Origin: Deltaproteobacteria bacterium
Lineage (GTDB): Bacteria > Myxococcota > Kuafuiibacteriia > Kuafuiibacteriales > Kuafuiibacteriaceae
DNA: 64,000 nt
Assembly (NCBI GenBank): GCA_016703535.1
Contig: JADJBV010000001.1
Span: forward strand, 3,958,001 to 4,022,000
Direction of reading: 5' to 3'
Part shown: positions 46,767-56,563 of the stretch, piece after piece
Position numbering within the stretch: the stretch's first letter is position 1
Layout of the letters: every line of letters begins with the position of its first letter
The notes under the pieces: model-generated
Seen by the model: only the letters and a program-made list of their open reading frames with translations
Database searches by the model: none
Told to the model about the DNA's origin: nothing
Program-made: the position numbers and the translations under genes

Positions 46767-47170
46767 TGCGCCACACACGTTTGCAAATCCGAGCACCCCC
46801 GATCTCCTTGGAGAATTTCACTCCAACCTCACTCGCCCCATGAGACCTCACCGGAGCAGTCCCAGGGGACCCGAGTCGCAGCCACCTTGATCCATCGCCT
46901 ACGAACACGCGGCCATCGGTGGCCGACCTTCGACGTCCCCTCCGGTCCCTCGCCCCTGGCCTTCGCGAACGTAGGACTCTGGGTGTCGCGGCCGGCCCGG
47001 CACGAACCGAAGACGAGGTTCGATGGGAAGCCTGGGCTGCAACAACCGTCCACTCCACCAGACAGTGTCGCGTCGATCGAACACGCCTCGGGTCCCGGGG
47101 TGATGCAGGTGGTTGTCATCCCGGGGAGAGCTTGGCTATCTTCGTGTGGCCGCGTGCCGTGGAGGACCCG
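46767..47170. other. Intergenic region between divergent genes
   Basis: This 404-bp region should hold the promoters of the minus-strand lipoprotein and the plus-strand macrodomain gene. The plus frame of the macrodomain gene is open upstream to 46919, but the peptide is not protein-like. I see no clear promoter consensus or repeat. Confidence 0.4.
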
Positions 47171-48067
47171 ATGCGAATCTCTTTGTTTGGACCCAAGATC
47201 GATCAACGCGTTGAGCAGATCGCGCAAGCGAGAGGGATCAACAAGGCTGAGCTCCAAAAGGCAATCGACGCCAGCGGGCTGGGGGTCGAAGAGTTCCTCA
47301 AGTTCTACGCGAATGAGACGGTGAGTTCCGTACGGTCGGACGGCAACACCAACAAGGTCCGGGGCCCGAACATGACGCCGGTGGCTGAACTCGCCGGCAA
47401 GATCAAGAAGTCGGGGGCCGCGCAGAAGATGTCGATCGGCACGGTCGGGAACATCCCGGTCACGACGATCATCGGTCACCTGGAGCGCACCCCCGCAGAC
47501 GCCCTGGTGGCACCCCAGTGGCAGGGCGACGCCGGATCCTACGGCGGCGGCGTTGGCCGAGCGCTCATCGGTGCGGGCGGCAAGAGGGCCTATGAGGACT
47601 ATGCGGCCCACTGCGCGAAGACCGAGACGAAATACGGCGACACCCACCTCTCACCCTCGGGCGTGGATCTCTGGCCCCACGTCATCAACGCCGTGACCGT
47701 GGGCGCGGGCCAGGCCGAGGAGTTCAAGGTCATCGAGGACACGACCTACGCGATCCTGAAAGCGGCCGCAGACGCCGGGCTTCGAAGCGTCGCCTTCCCC
47801 GCGCTCGGGACGGGTGTCATCGGCCGGCTCACCTCCGAGCAATCGGCCAAGGCCATCACCAACGGCATCGCCCGGGCCAGCAAAGACGGCCTGCAGGTCG
47901 AGGTCGCGGTGGTGTTGTGGGCCGGTCACCCGGCGAGCGCTGAACAAGGCTTCGCCGACTTCACCAAGACCATCACCGCGGGGGTGTTTGGTGGGGCGAG
48001 TGAGGTCGGCCGGAAGGGCTTCGATCTCGCAGCCTGGGTGAAGGACAACACGGCGCGGGTTGTGTAG
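47171..48067 (+). CDS. Macrodomain protein (ADP-ribose-binding fold) at the head of the Tc toxin locus
   Basis: The ATG at 47171 has a strong ribosome-binding site (GGAGG at 47161-47165) and starts MRISLFGPKIDQRVEQIAQA, giving 298 residues. The N-terminal 50 residues form a small helical unit. From about residue 95 a macrodomain is visible: TTIIGHLERTPADALVAPQW, a Gly-rich loop (GSYGGGVGRALIGAGGK) and VAFPALGTGVIGRLTSEQSA, which correspond to the ADP-ribose-binding loops. Macrodomains bind or remove ADP-ribose from proteins or nucleic acids. Lying just before the toxin gene, it may protect the producer or regulate the locus; this is an inference. Confidence 0.78.
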   Translation: MRISLFGPKIDQRVEQIAQARGINKAELQKAIDASGLGVEEFLKFYANETVSSVRSDGNTNKVRGPNMTPVAELAGKIKKSGAAQKMSIGTVGNIPVTTIIGHLERTPADALVAPQWQGDAGSYGGGVGRALIGAGGKRAYEDYAAHCAKTETKYGDTHLSPSGVDLWPHVINAVTVGAGQAEEFKVIEDTTYAILKAAADAGLRSVAFPALGTGVIGRLTSEQSAKAITNGIARASKDGLQVEVAVVLWAGHPASAEQGFADFTKTITAGVFGGASEVGRKGFDLAAWVKDNTARVV

Positions 48068-48111
48068 GGCCTCCCGTTCGGTTCGGCGATTTCGGGCCGA
48101 CCTGAGTCCCG

Positions 48112-48145
48112 ACCTTTCAGGATTGCGCTCAATTCTCTGAAAGGT
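48112..48145. other. 9-bp inverted repeat between the macrodomain and TcB-TcC genes
   Basis: ACCTTTCAG (48112-48120) and CTGAAAGGT (48137-48145) are perfect complements separated by 16 bases. Its position 20 bp before the first possible start of the toxin gene would suit an operator or attenuator. There is no T-run, so a simple terminator is less likely. Confidence 0.4.
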
Positions 48146-48165
48146 GACCAGTCGGTGGAGGCCGG

Positions 48166-51100
48166 GTGATAACTTCGGGGGGCGCTCTTCCCCCCGCGGC
48201 GGAGTGGACCTATCGTGCCGGGCCTCGCGCCATGGTCACGGGGTCGGAGGGAGCAACGCGGGATGATGGCCAAGCTCGGCCGTCGATGCCCTCCATCTCA
48301 TTGCCCAAGGGCGGCGGCGCCATCCGAGGGATGGGCGAGAAGTTCGCGGCCAACCCCGTCAACGGCACCGGCACCACTTCGATCCCGATCGCCATTAGCC
48401 CTGGACGGGCGGGCTTTGGGCCGGCGCTCTCCCTGTCTTATGACTCGGGCGCCGGGAACGGGCCCTTTGGCTTTGGTTGGAGCCTCTCGCTCCCGGCCAT
48501 CACCCGGAAGACCGAACAGGGGCTGCCGCGGTACCAGGACGCGTCCGAGTCGGACGTCTACCTCTTGTCGGGGGTCGAAGATCTGGTGCCCGAACTCGAG
48601 CGCGACGCGGCCGGTGAGTGGGTGCTGCGGGACGGCGCCCCGATCATTCATGAACGCACGCGCACCGTCGGCAACCAAAGCTACCAGGTTCGGCGTTATC
48701 GTCCCCGGATCGAGGGGCTCTTTGCGCGGATCGAGCGCTGGACCCACTCGGGTACGAAAGAGGTCCACTGGCGCTCCATCTCCCGGGACAACGTCACCAC
48801 GGTCTACGGCTTCGACAACAACTCCCGGATTTACGACCCCGAAGATCCCGATCCCGCGCACCCGACTCGGATCTACAGCTGGCTGATCTGCCAAAGCTAC
48901 GACGACAAGGGCAACGTGCTGGTTTACGGGTACCAGGCCGAGGACTCGCGGCGGATCTTCGAGGACGCCGCCGGCCAACCCGGCACCAAAGCCCACGAGG
49001 CGAACCGCTCGGATACTTCACGTTCGGCCCAGCGCTACCTGAAGCGCGTCCGCTACGGGAACCGAACCCCGTACTTTCCGATCCTCGGCGCCCAGGCGCC
49101 CTGGCCCGCGCCCCCCGACGCCAACGTCCCGAACGCCAGCAGCGCCTGGCACTTTGAGGTGGTGTTCGACTACGGCGACCATGATCAGGCGGCGCCGGGC
49201 CCGACCGCCACCCTCCCCTGGCCGGCCCGGGTCGATCCCTTCTCCAACTATCGGCCGGGCTTCGAGGTCCGTACTTATCGCTTGTGCCGCCGGGTCTTGA
49301 TGTTCCACCACTTCCCGGGGGAGACGGGGGTCGGCGCCGACTGTTTGGTGCGCTCCACTGACTTCCGCTACGCCCACGAGATCGATCCGACCCGCGCCAA
49401 AAACCCGGTCTATACCTTCCTGCGCGCCGTGACTCAGACCGGGTATCAGCGGCGATCGGCGGCCGCGGGCTACGACCAAAGGAGCCTGCCGCCCGTCGAG
49501 TTCGATTACACCACACCTCACATCCAAGATCGGGTCGAAGAGCTGGATCCGGAGAGCCTCGAGAACCTCCCGATCGGCCTCGACGGCAGCCGCTACCGCT
49601 TTGTCGACCTCCACGGCGAAGGTGTCCCGGGCATCCTCACCGAAGAGGCGGGCGCGTGGTTCTACAAGCGCAACCTCAGCCCCATCCCTTTGCGTGAGGC
49701 CAACGGCCAGGAGCGGGTCGCGGCCCACTTCGCGCCGATGGAGACCGTCGCCCTTCGGCCCAACCTCCCGCTGGCGGTCGGCGCCGACTTCATGGACCTG
49801 GCGGGAGACGGCCTCCCCGACCTGGTGGTGTGGGGCGGAGCCACGCCCGGGATGTATGAGCACGATGACGCCGAGGGCTGGCTCCCGTTTCGGCCCTTCG
49901 CCGCCCGGCCCAACCGCGACCTGGCCGATCCCAACCTGCGCTTCGTCGACCTGGACGGCGATGGCCGGGCCGATCTCTTGATCACCGAAGACGAGGCCTT
50001 CGTCTGGCACCCTTCCCTGGGCGAAGCGGGCTTTGGCCCCGCCGAGCGGGTGGTGCAGGCCCTGGACGAAGAGCGGGGCCCCCGCTTGGTCTTCGCCGAT
50101 CGGACCCAGTCCATTCACCTGGCGGATCTCTCGGGTGATGGTCTCACCGATCTGGTGCGCGTCCGAAACGGCGAAGTCTCCTATTGGCCGAACCTCGGCT
50201 ACGGACACTTTGGTGCCAAGGTCACGATGGACCACGCGCCCCTCTTCGATCACCCGGAGCAGTTCGATCACCAACGGCTGCGCCTGGCGGATCTGGACGG
50301 CAGCGGCACCACCGATCTCATCTACCTGCACCGGGACGGCCCGCGCCTCTACTTCAACCAGTCCGGGAACAGCTGGAGCGAAGCCCACGAACTTCAGGCC
50401 TTTCCCAAGGTCGATGACCTGGCCACCATCGTCCCGGTCGATCTGCTCGGCAACGGCACCGCCTGCCTGGCCTGGTCCTCGCCTCTCCCCAGTGATGGCC
50501 GGCGGCCCTTGCGCTACGTCGACTTGATGGGGAACCAAAAGCCCCACCTGCTGGTGCGGATCAGCAACAACCTGGGGGCCGAGACTCAAATCCGCTACGC
50601 GCCGTCGACCAAGTTCTACCTCACGGACAAGCGAGACGGCCGGCCGTGGGTCACCCGGCTGCCCATGCCGGTGCAGGTGGTGGAGCAGGTCGAGACCTGG
50701 GACCACCTCAGCCGGAACCGCTTCGTCACCCGCTACGCCTACCACCACGGCCACTTCGACGGTGAAGAGCGGGAGTTTCGGGGCTTCGGCCTGGTCGAGC
50801 AGTGGGACTCGGAGGAGCTCGCGAGCCTCGCCCAGGGGGCGCTGCCGGCGAACAACGTCGCGGCGATCTCCCACGTGCCGCCGGTCCACACCAAGACCTG
50901 GTTCCACACCGGCGTTTATCTCGGGCGGGACCACGTCTCCGACTACTTCGCCGGCCTGGGCCCGGGCGCCGCTCCGGGGGAGTACTTCCGGGAGCCCGGG
51001 CTCAGCGCTTCGGACGTCCGAGGCCTGCTGTTGAGTGACACCGTGCTCCCCGGGTCGCTGAGCCCGGAGGAAGAGCGAGAGGCCTGCCGCGCCCTCAAGG

Positions 51101-54100
51101 GCATGATGCTCCGCCAAGAGGTCTACGCCGACGATGCCCCGGCAAACGCGTCGGCCGAACAGATCGAACGCGCCCGCATCCCCTACTGGGTCACGGAGCA
51201 GAACTTCGCCTTGCGCGTCGTCCAACCCCGGGCCGCCAACCGGCACCCGGTCCTCTACAGCTACACGGGTGAGGTGTTGAGCTTTCACTATGAGCGCGAT
51301 GCTTCCGACCCGCGGATCCAACACGCGCTGACTCTGGAGGTGGACGCCCACGGCAACGTGCTCAAGCAGGTGTCGGTCGCCTATGGACGGCGCACTCAAG
51401 TTCGCGCCATCGATCTGCTGGGCAACGTCCAGGTGGTGCCCAACCCGGGCCTCTTCGCGTTGCCGTTGCCCGAGGACCAACGCCGCCAGACCACCGCCCT
51501 TTTGGTGGGGACCGAGGCCCACTTCACCGACCCCGTCGACGGGCCTGACACCCACCTGCTGCCTTTGGCCTCTGAGGCCATCACCTTCGAGTTCACCGAT
51601 CAGCCTGCCTCGGGCCCAGCCCTTGGGCCCGGCAACGACGCACCCCGGCGCTACCGAGCCGAGGACTTTGTCGAGCCCGATCCCGCTCGGGCCGGGCGCC
51701 TGCGCTACAAGCCGTGGGACGAGGTCAGCTACGAGGCCCCCGCCACCGGCAACCCCTGTCGTCGCCCCATCGAGTGGCTGCGAACGCTCTACCGGCGCGA
51801 GGACCTGAGCGGCCCGCTCCCGCTCGGGCAACTCCAGGCGCCGGCGGTGAAGGCGGAAGACTACCGGCTCGCCTTCACCCCGGGCCTGCTCAGGGACGTC
51901 TTCCAGCGCCCGGGCCCGGGTCCGTCGGCCGAAGTGCTGCTCCCCGATCCTGCCGCGGTGTTGGCCGGACCAGGGGCGAGCCGCGGTGGTTACCTGAGCA
52001 GCCAGGCCCTGAAGGCTGATGGTCGCTTCCCCCTGAGCGACCCCGACGATCACTGGTGGCTCCCCTCGGGCCAAACCTATTTCAGCGTGGGCCCGGGGGA
52101 CTCGGCGGCCGTCGAGCGGACCCAAGCCCGGCAACACTTCTATCAACCGCGGCGACACCGAGATCCCTTCGGGCACGACAGCGTCGTCGCGCTCGACGGC
52201 TACGATCTCTTGTTGACCGAAACTCGGGACGCCTTGGGAAACCGGATCACCGTCCTGGTGAACGACTACCGAGTGCTAAAGCCCAGCTTGGTCAGCGATC
52301 CCAACCGGAACCAGAGCGCCGTCGCCTTCGATCTCTTGGGGCTGGTGGTCGGCACCGCGCTCATGGGCAAACCGGCGCCCGCGCCCGTCGAAGGGGACAA
52401 CCTCACCGGGTTGGTGCCCGAGCTGACCCAGGCCGAGCTCGACGCCTTCTTCGGCGCGGCCGACCCGCACGCCGTGGCCCCCGGGCTCCTCGGCAACGCC
52501 ACCAGCCGGGTCGTCTACGATCTCGATCGCTTTCGCCGCACAAAAGCGGCCCATCCGAACGATCCAACCCAGTGGGCGCCTCCGGGTGCGGTGACCATGG
52601 CCCGGGAGACCCACGCCGCCGCGCCGCTCCCCGCCCAGGGCCTGAAGATCCAGCTCAGCTTCTCCTACTCCGACGGCTTCGGCCGGGAGATCCAAAAGAA
52701 GATCCAGGCCGAGCCCGGTCCGGTGGTGGACGGGGGGCCCGACGTCGATCCCCGCTGGGTCGCCAGCGGCTGGACGGTGTTCAACAACCAAGGCAAGCCG
52801 GTGCGGCAATACGAGCCATTCTTCTCGGCGACCCACCAGTTCGAGTTTGGTGTGCAGGTCGGCGTCAGCCCGGTGTTGTTCTACGACCCAGTGGGCCGGG
52901 TCATCGCGACCCTGCACCCCAATCATACCTACGAGAAGGTGGCCTTCGGCCCGTGGCACCAGACCACCTACGACGTGAATGACACCTCGGCGCCGCGAAA
53001 TGACGAGACGGGCGATCCGCGGACCGATCCGGACATCGCGGGGTACGTCAAAGGCTACTTCCAGGCCCAACCGCCGGGGTGGCAGACCTGGTCGGCCCAG
53101 CGAGGCCCAGGCGCCCCGGCTGAGGAACAAGCCGCGGCTCGGCGCGCGGCGGCCCACGCCGACACCCCAAGCACCGCCCACTTTGACGTGCTCGGGCGGC
53201 CGTTCCTGACCCTGAGCCGCAACCGGGTGAGTTGCCCGGGCCACGCCCTCGACGGCACCGAAGAGGAGGTACGGACCCGGGTCGAGCTGGACATCGAGGG
53301 CCACACCCTGGCGGTGCGGGATGAACGACGCCTGCCCGTGGATCACCTGCCGACCGGCGCGACGGAGCAGCGCACGGTCATGCGCTACGTCCACAACTTG
53401 TTGGGGAGCCGGATCTACCAGCTCAGCATGGACGCGGGGGCCCGCTGGCTGCTCCACGACGTCGCCGGCAAGTTGATCCGGGCCTGGGACAGCCGAGGCC
53501 ACAACTTCACCACCCGCTACGACGCACTCCGGCGCCCGATCGAGCAGACGGTGCGGGGCACGACGTCGAGCGGGGACGCGGCCTCGGATCCCCGGACCCT
53601 GAACCGGGACTTCGTCATCGAGCGGGTCGAATACGGTGAGCCTTCCGCGAACGCGACCCAGGCCCAACAAGATCGGGCGATCCAGCTCAACCTGCGCACC
53701 CGAGTCTTCCGGCACTCGGACTCGGCCGGGGTTTTGACCCACGCGCGCCTCGACGCCGACGGCAACCCCCTCGAGGCCTACGACTTCAAGGGCAACCTGC
53801 TCCACAGCACCCGGCGTTTGCTCCGGGACTATCAAGGGCTCCCGGACTGGCTCCAGGGTCCGGCGCTCTTTGACGAAGCCTTCGTGGCCAGCACGCGTTA
53901 CGACGCGATGAACCGCCCGATCCAGTCGGTGGCCCCCCACAGCGATCGGGCCACGGCCAAACGACACATCTTCCAGACCACCTACAACGAGGCCAACCTC
54001 CTGGAGCGGCTGGACGTGTGGTTGGAACGCGCCACCGAACCCAACACCCTCCTCGATCCCAACACCGAGCCGCCCTCTCCGGTGGGCGTGAGCGACATCG

Positions 54101-55692
54101 ACTACGACGCCAAGGGCCAACGCCAGCGCATCGTGTACAAAAACGGGGTCGCCACCGACTATCACTACGATCCGCTGACCTTCCGGCTCATCGAGATGGA
54201 GACTCGGCGCAACGCGGGTCAGGCCCTCCAGTGGCTGCGTTATACTTATGATCCCGCCGGCAACATCACCCATCTTCAAGACGACGCCCAAGACACCCTC
54301 TACTTTCACTCGAAGCAGGTCGAGCCGAGCAACCACTACACCTACGACGCCCTCTATCGGCTGATCGAAGCCACCGGCCGGGAGCACCTGGGCCAGGCCG
54401 GCGGGCCCATCCCGCACGCCCACGACGACGCCGGCCGGGTGGGCCAAGCGAGCGCCGACGCCGCCGGACAGTTCAGCCCCAGCGACGGCAACGCCATGGG
54501 CACCTACCTCGAGCGCTACGTCTACGACGCGGTCGGGAACTTTCTCCAGATGCAGCACCGGGGCAGCGACCCCGCCCACCCCGGCTGGACCCGCCGCTAC
54601 ACCTATAGCGAGGCGAACAACCGGCTCAGCCACACTCAGGTCGGCAACGGCGCCCCGGGGGCCGTCGAACCCTACCGGCACGACGCCCACGGCAACATGG
54701 TGCGAATGCCCCACTTGGGGGGCGCGTCCACTGGCCCGAACCTGCACTGGGACTATCGAGACCGGCTCCGGCGCAGCGACCTCGGCGGCGGCGGCACGGC
54801 CTACTATGTCTACGATGCCTCAGGCCAGCGGGTGCGCAAGGTCTGGGAGAAGTCACCGGGCCTCATCGAAGAGCGGATCTACCTCGGCGGCTTCGAGCTC
54901 TTCCGCCGCCACGGCGGAGCCATCGGCACCGGCGCGGTCGAGCTCGAGCGCGAGACCCTGCACCTGATGGACGACAAGCAGCGCATCGCGCTGGCGGAGA
55001 TCCGGACCGTGGGCACCGGGGCGGTCGATCCGGCGCCGCGACGCCTCCTGCGGTATCAGCTCAACAATCACCTGGGTTCCTCATCCTTGGAGCTCGATGA
55101 GCAAGCCCGGATCATCTCCTACGAGGAATATTCGCCCTACGGCAGCTCTACCCACCAGGCGGTGCGCAGCCGGACCGAGGCGCCGAGGCGCTATCGCTAC
55201 ACCGGCAAAGAACGGGACGAAGAGACCGGGCTCTACTACCACGGCGCCCGGTACTATTCGCCCTGGCTCGGGCGGTGGACCGCCGCAGACCCGGCGGGCG
55301 GCGTCGCATCCGCGAGCTCACGTGACGGTGGTGCCGCCGTCGTTCAGACAAGCCTCTATGCCTATGTCGATGGCCGAGTGACCGTCGCCAACGATCCCAA
55401 CGGAGAGGCCTTGAACTTGGTCGCGGGCGCCATCGGCGCCGGCATCGGGTTCGTTGTGGGCTTTGGCATCAACGCCGCGATTCAGGTTCACTCGGGCAAG
55501 GAGTTCAGTTGGAAATCCGCGGTCGCCACTGGGGTCGGAGGCGCGATATCGGGCGGAATCGGCGGGCTCACCATGGGGGGGCAGCCTCCTGGTACAGGCG
55601 GGTGTTGGCGGCGCCGGAGCGAGCGTGGCTGGAGGCACAGCCACCCGGGCCATCCTCGGGGAGAAGCAAACAGCCGAGGCCGCGAGTATTGA
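48166..55692 (+). CDS. Tc toxin TcB-TcC fusion (SpvB and RHS cocoon), frame lost at a G7 tract before its toxin cargo
   Basis: The 2508-residue frame is a fused cocoon protein. The usual TcB opening MPSISLPKGGGAIRGMGEKF is at about residue 41, so the start may be the GTG at 48166 or the ATGs at 48232 or 48286. An SpvB domain follows, then FG-GAP-like repeats (DLAGDGLPDLVVWGG, DLDGDGRADLLITED) near residues 545-740. Next are TcdB middle domains, many YD repeats, and the RHS core YRYTGKERDEETGLYYHGAR near 2342 with the DPNGE boundary at about 2409. The cocoon stores and releases a cleaved C-terminal cargo through TcA. After GGLTMGG the frame is wrong by one base (G run 55575-55581) and ends after about 30 aberrant residues; the cargo continues in the next frame. 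Confidence 0.9.
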   Translation: MITSGGALPPAAEWTYRAGPRAMVTGSEGATRDDGQARPSMPSISLPKGGGAIRGMGEKFAANPVNGTGTTSIPIAISPGRAGFGPALSLSYDSGAGNGPFGFGWSLSLPAITRKTEQGLPRYQDASESDVYLLSGVEDLVPELERDAAGEWVLRDGAPIIHERTRTVGNQSYQVRRYRPRIEGLFARIERWTHSGTKEVHWRSISRDNVTTVYGFDNNSRIYDPEDPDPAHPTRIYSWLICQSYDDKGNVLVYGYQAEDSRRIFEDAAGQPGTKAHEANRSDTSRSAQRYLKRVRYGNRTPYFPILGAQAPWPAPPDANVPNASSAWHFEVVFDYGDHDQAAPGPTATLPWPARVDPFSNYRPGFEVRTYRLCRRVLMFHHFPGETGVGADCLVRSTDFRYAHEIDPTRAKNPVYTFLRAVTQTGYQRRSAAAGYDQRSLPPVEFDYTTPHIQDRVEELDPESLENLPIGLDGSRYRFVDLHGEGVPGILTEEAGAWFYKRNLSPIPLREANGQERVAAHFAPMETVALRPNLPLAVGADFMDLAGDGLPDLVVWGGATPGMYEHDDAEGWLPFRPFAARPNRDLADPNLRFVDLDGDGRADLLITEDEAFVWHPSLGEAGFGPAERVVQALDEERGPRLVFADRTQSIHLADLSGDGLTDLVRVRNGEVSYWPNLGYGHFGAKVTMDHAPLFDHPEQFDHQRLRLADLDGSGTTDLIYLHRDGPRLYFNQSGNSWSEAHELQAFPKVDDLATIVPVDLLGNGTACLAWSSPLPSDGRRPLRYVDLMGNQKPHLLVRISNNLGAETQIRYAPSTKFYLTDKRDGRPWVTRLPMPVQVVEQVETWDHLSRNRFVTRYAYHHGHFDGEEREFRGFGLVEQWDSEELASLAQGALPANNVAAISHVPPVHTKTWFHTGVYLGRDHVSDYFAGLGPGAAPGEYFREPGLSASDVRGLLLSDTVLPGSLSPEEEREACRALKGMMLRQEVYADDAPANASAEQIERARIPYWVTEQNFALRVVQPRAANRHPVLYSYTGEVLSFHYERDASDPRIQHALTLEVDAHGNVLKQVSVAYGRRTQVRAIDLLGNVQVVPNPGLFALPLPEDQRRQTTALLVGTEAHFTDPVDGPDTHLLPLASEAITFEFTDQPASGPALGPGNDAPRRYRAEDFVEPDPARAGRLRYKPWDEVSYEAPATGNPCRRPIEWLRTLYRREDLSGPLPLGQLQAPAVKAEDYRLAFTPGLLRDVFQRPGPGPSAEVLLPDPAAVLAGPGASRGGYLSSQALKADGRFPLSDPDDHWWLPSGQTYFSVGPGDSAAVERTQARQHFYQPRRHRDPFGHDSVVALDGYDLLLTETRDALGNRITVLVNDYRVLKPSLVSDPNRNQSAVAFDLLGLVVGTALMGKPAPAPVEGDNLTGLVPELTQAELDAFFGAADPHAVAPGLLGNATSRVVYDLDRFRRTKAAHPNDPTQWAPPGAVTMARETHAAAPLPAQGLKIQLSFSYSDGFGREIQKKIQAEPGPVVDGGPDVDPRWVASGWTVFNNQGKPVRQYEPFFSATHQFEFGVQVGVSPVLFYDPVGRVIATLHPNHTYEKVAFGPWHQTTYDVNDTSAPRNDETGDPRTDPDIAGYVKGYFQAQPPGWQTWSAQRGPGAPAEEQAAARRAAAHADTPSTAHFDVLGRPFLTLSRNRVSCPGHALDGTEEEVRTRVELDIEGHTLAVRDERRLPVDHLPTGATEQRTVMRYVHNLLGSRIYQLSMDAGARWLLHDVAGKLIRAWDSRGHNFTTRYDALRRPIEQTVRGTTSSGDAASDPRTLNRDFVIERVEYGEPSANATQAQQDRAIQLNLRTRVFRHSDSAGVLTHARLDADGNPLEAYDFKGNLLHSTRRLLRDYQGLPDWLQGPALFDEAFVASTRYDAMNRPIQSVAPHSDRATAKRHIFQTTYNEANLLERLDVWLERATEPNTLLDPNTEPPSPVGVSDIDYDAKGQRQRIVYKNGVATDYHYDPLTFRLIEMETRRNAGQALQWLRYTYDPAGNITHLQDDAQDTLYFHSKQVEPSNHYTYDALYRLIEATGREHLGQAGGPIPHAHDDAGRVGQASADAAGQFSPSDGNAMGTYLERYVYDAVGNFLQMQHRGSDPAHPGWTRRYTYSEANNRLSHTQVGNGAPGAVEPYRHDAHGNMVRMPHLGGASTGPNLHWDYRDRLRRSDLGGGGTAYYVYDASGQRVRKVWEKSPGLIEERIYLGGFELFRRHGGAIGTGAVELERETLHLMDDKQRIALAEIRTVGTGAVDPAPRRLLRYQLNNHLGSSSLELDEQARIISYEEYSPYGSSTHQAVRSRTEAPRRYRYTGKERDEETGLYYHGARYYSPWLGRWTAADPAGGVASASSRDGGAAVVQTSLYAYVDGRVTVANDPNGEALNLVAGAIGAGIGFVVGFGINAAIQVHSGKEFSWKSAVATGVGGAISGGIGGLTMGGQPPGTGGCWRRRSERGWRHSHPGHPRGEANSRGREY

Positions 55693-56353
55693 CGCCGCTG
55701 TCGGACTCTTCACCTTCGGGTTGGGCAAAGGGATCAGCAGCGCGCTGGCCAAGTCCAGCAACGGCCAGATGACCGCGGCCATCCGGGAGCTCGAGAAGGA
55801 GACGGCCGACGCGCTCGCCAACCGAGAGGTTGTGCAGGTTGCCGCCAAGACCGGCCTGAACGTTGCCGACGACAAGGCCGCGCAGGCGACGGTCGCCGCG
55901 GCGAAGCAGACGGAGGGGAAGGCAGCAGAGACCTTGCCGAAGACGGCCGTCGAAGCCGAAAAAGCGGGAGGGAAGACACTACGCGAGCTCACTGGCCAGG
56001 AACCCGTCCTTTCACGGCCGGAGGCTGGTCTTATTGAGATCAATGCCGGCAAATCTGTCATCATTGGGGAGTTTGAAGCCAAGACCGGCGACCTGTATAT
56101 TCATATGATTGAAACCGAAACCTCTCTACAGGGCCAAGGTGTCTCCACGGCGCTCTACAAAGAACTAATCGCTGCCGTTGAGACTGCCGGAAACAAGGTT
56201 CAGTCCGTCACCGGAAAGCTCGCTTTCACAAACAAAGAAGTCCTACTGAAGGACGGGATTATGGCCACCCCGCGAGTGCGCGCCTTGACGAAGCTCGGCT
56301 TTAACCAACACAGCTTTGATCCAGCCACCGGAATCGCAGTATCCAAGAGGTAG
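55582..56353 (+). CDS. Out-of-frame TcC C-terminal cargo, GNAT-like acetyltransferase toxin
   Basis: The frame continuing after the G7 tract encodes about 257 residues that complete the TcC protein (about 2728 in total if one G is removed). A hydrophobic, Gly/Ala-rich linker (SLLVQAGVGGAGASVAGGTA) and a helical segment come first. The last 110 residues look like a GNAT N-acetyltransferase: VIIGEFEAKTGDLYIHMIET supplies strands 2-4, TSLQGQGVSTALYKELIAAV the acetyl-CoA loop (QGQG), and RVRALTKLGFNQHSF the final helix and strand. Acetyltransferases are known among polymorphic toxin tips. It is not translated in frame as sequenced unless slippage occurs. Confidence 0.68.
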
Positions 56354-56355
56354 CC

Positions 56356-56562
56356 ATGACCGACGACGAAGCTCTAACCCTAGCGCGAGCCCAGAAAGAC
56401 GCCGGAAAGTCCATCGAGGAAGCATTCGATTGTTTCAAAGGCCGAGGATGCACACTTACCGCGATGATCAAAGCCGTTCGTGTTGCCTATGGAGTGTCAT
56501 TTCCAGCCGCGCGCGACGCCCTCGAGCGGCGCCATCCGTTGCTCGAGGGATTTAGGGACTGA
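56356..56562 (+). CDS. 68-aa candidate immunity protein directly after the Tc cargo
   Basis: The ATG is 2 bp after the stop of the cargo, and the product is 68 residues (MTDDEALTLARAQKDAGKSI). The C-terminal half (MIKAVRVAYGVSFPAARDAL) resembles the helix pair of the ribosomal L7/L12 C-terminal fold, a pattern I associate with small proteins following toxin tips. The tight placement suggests that it binds or neutralises the GNAT-like cargo. The function is unproven; Tc toxins usually lack dedicated immunity genes. Confidence 0.6.
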   Translation: MTDDEALTLARAQKDAGKSIEEAFDCFKGRGCTLTAMIKAVRVAYGVSFPAARDALERRHPLLEGFRD

Positions 56563-56563
56563 T

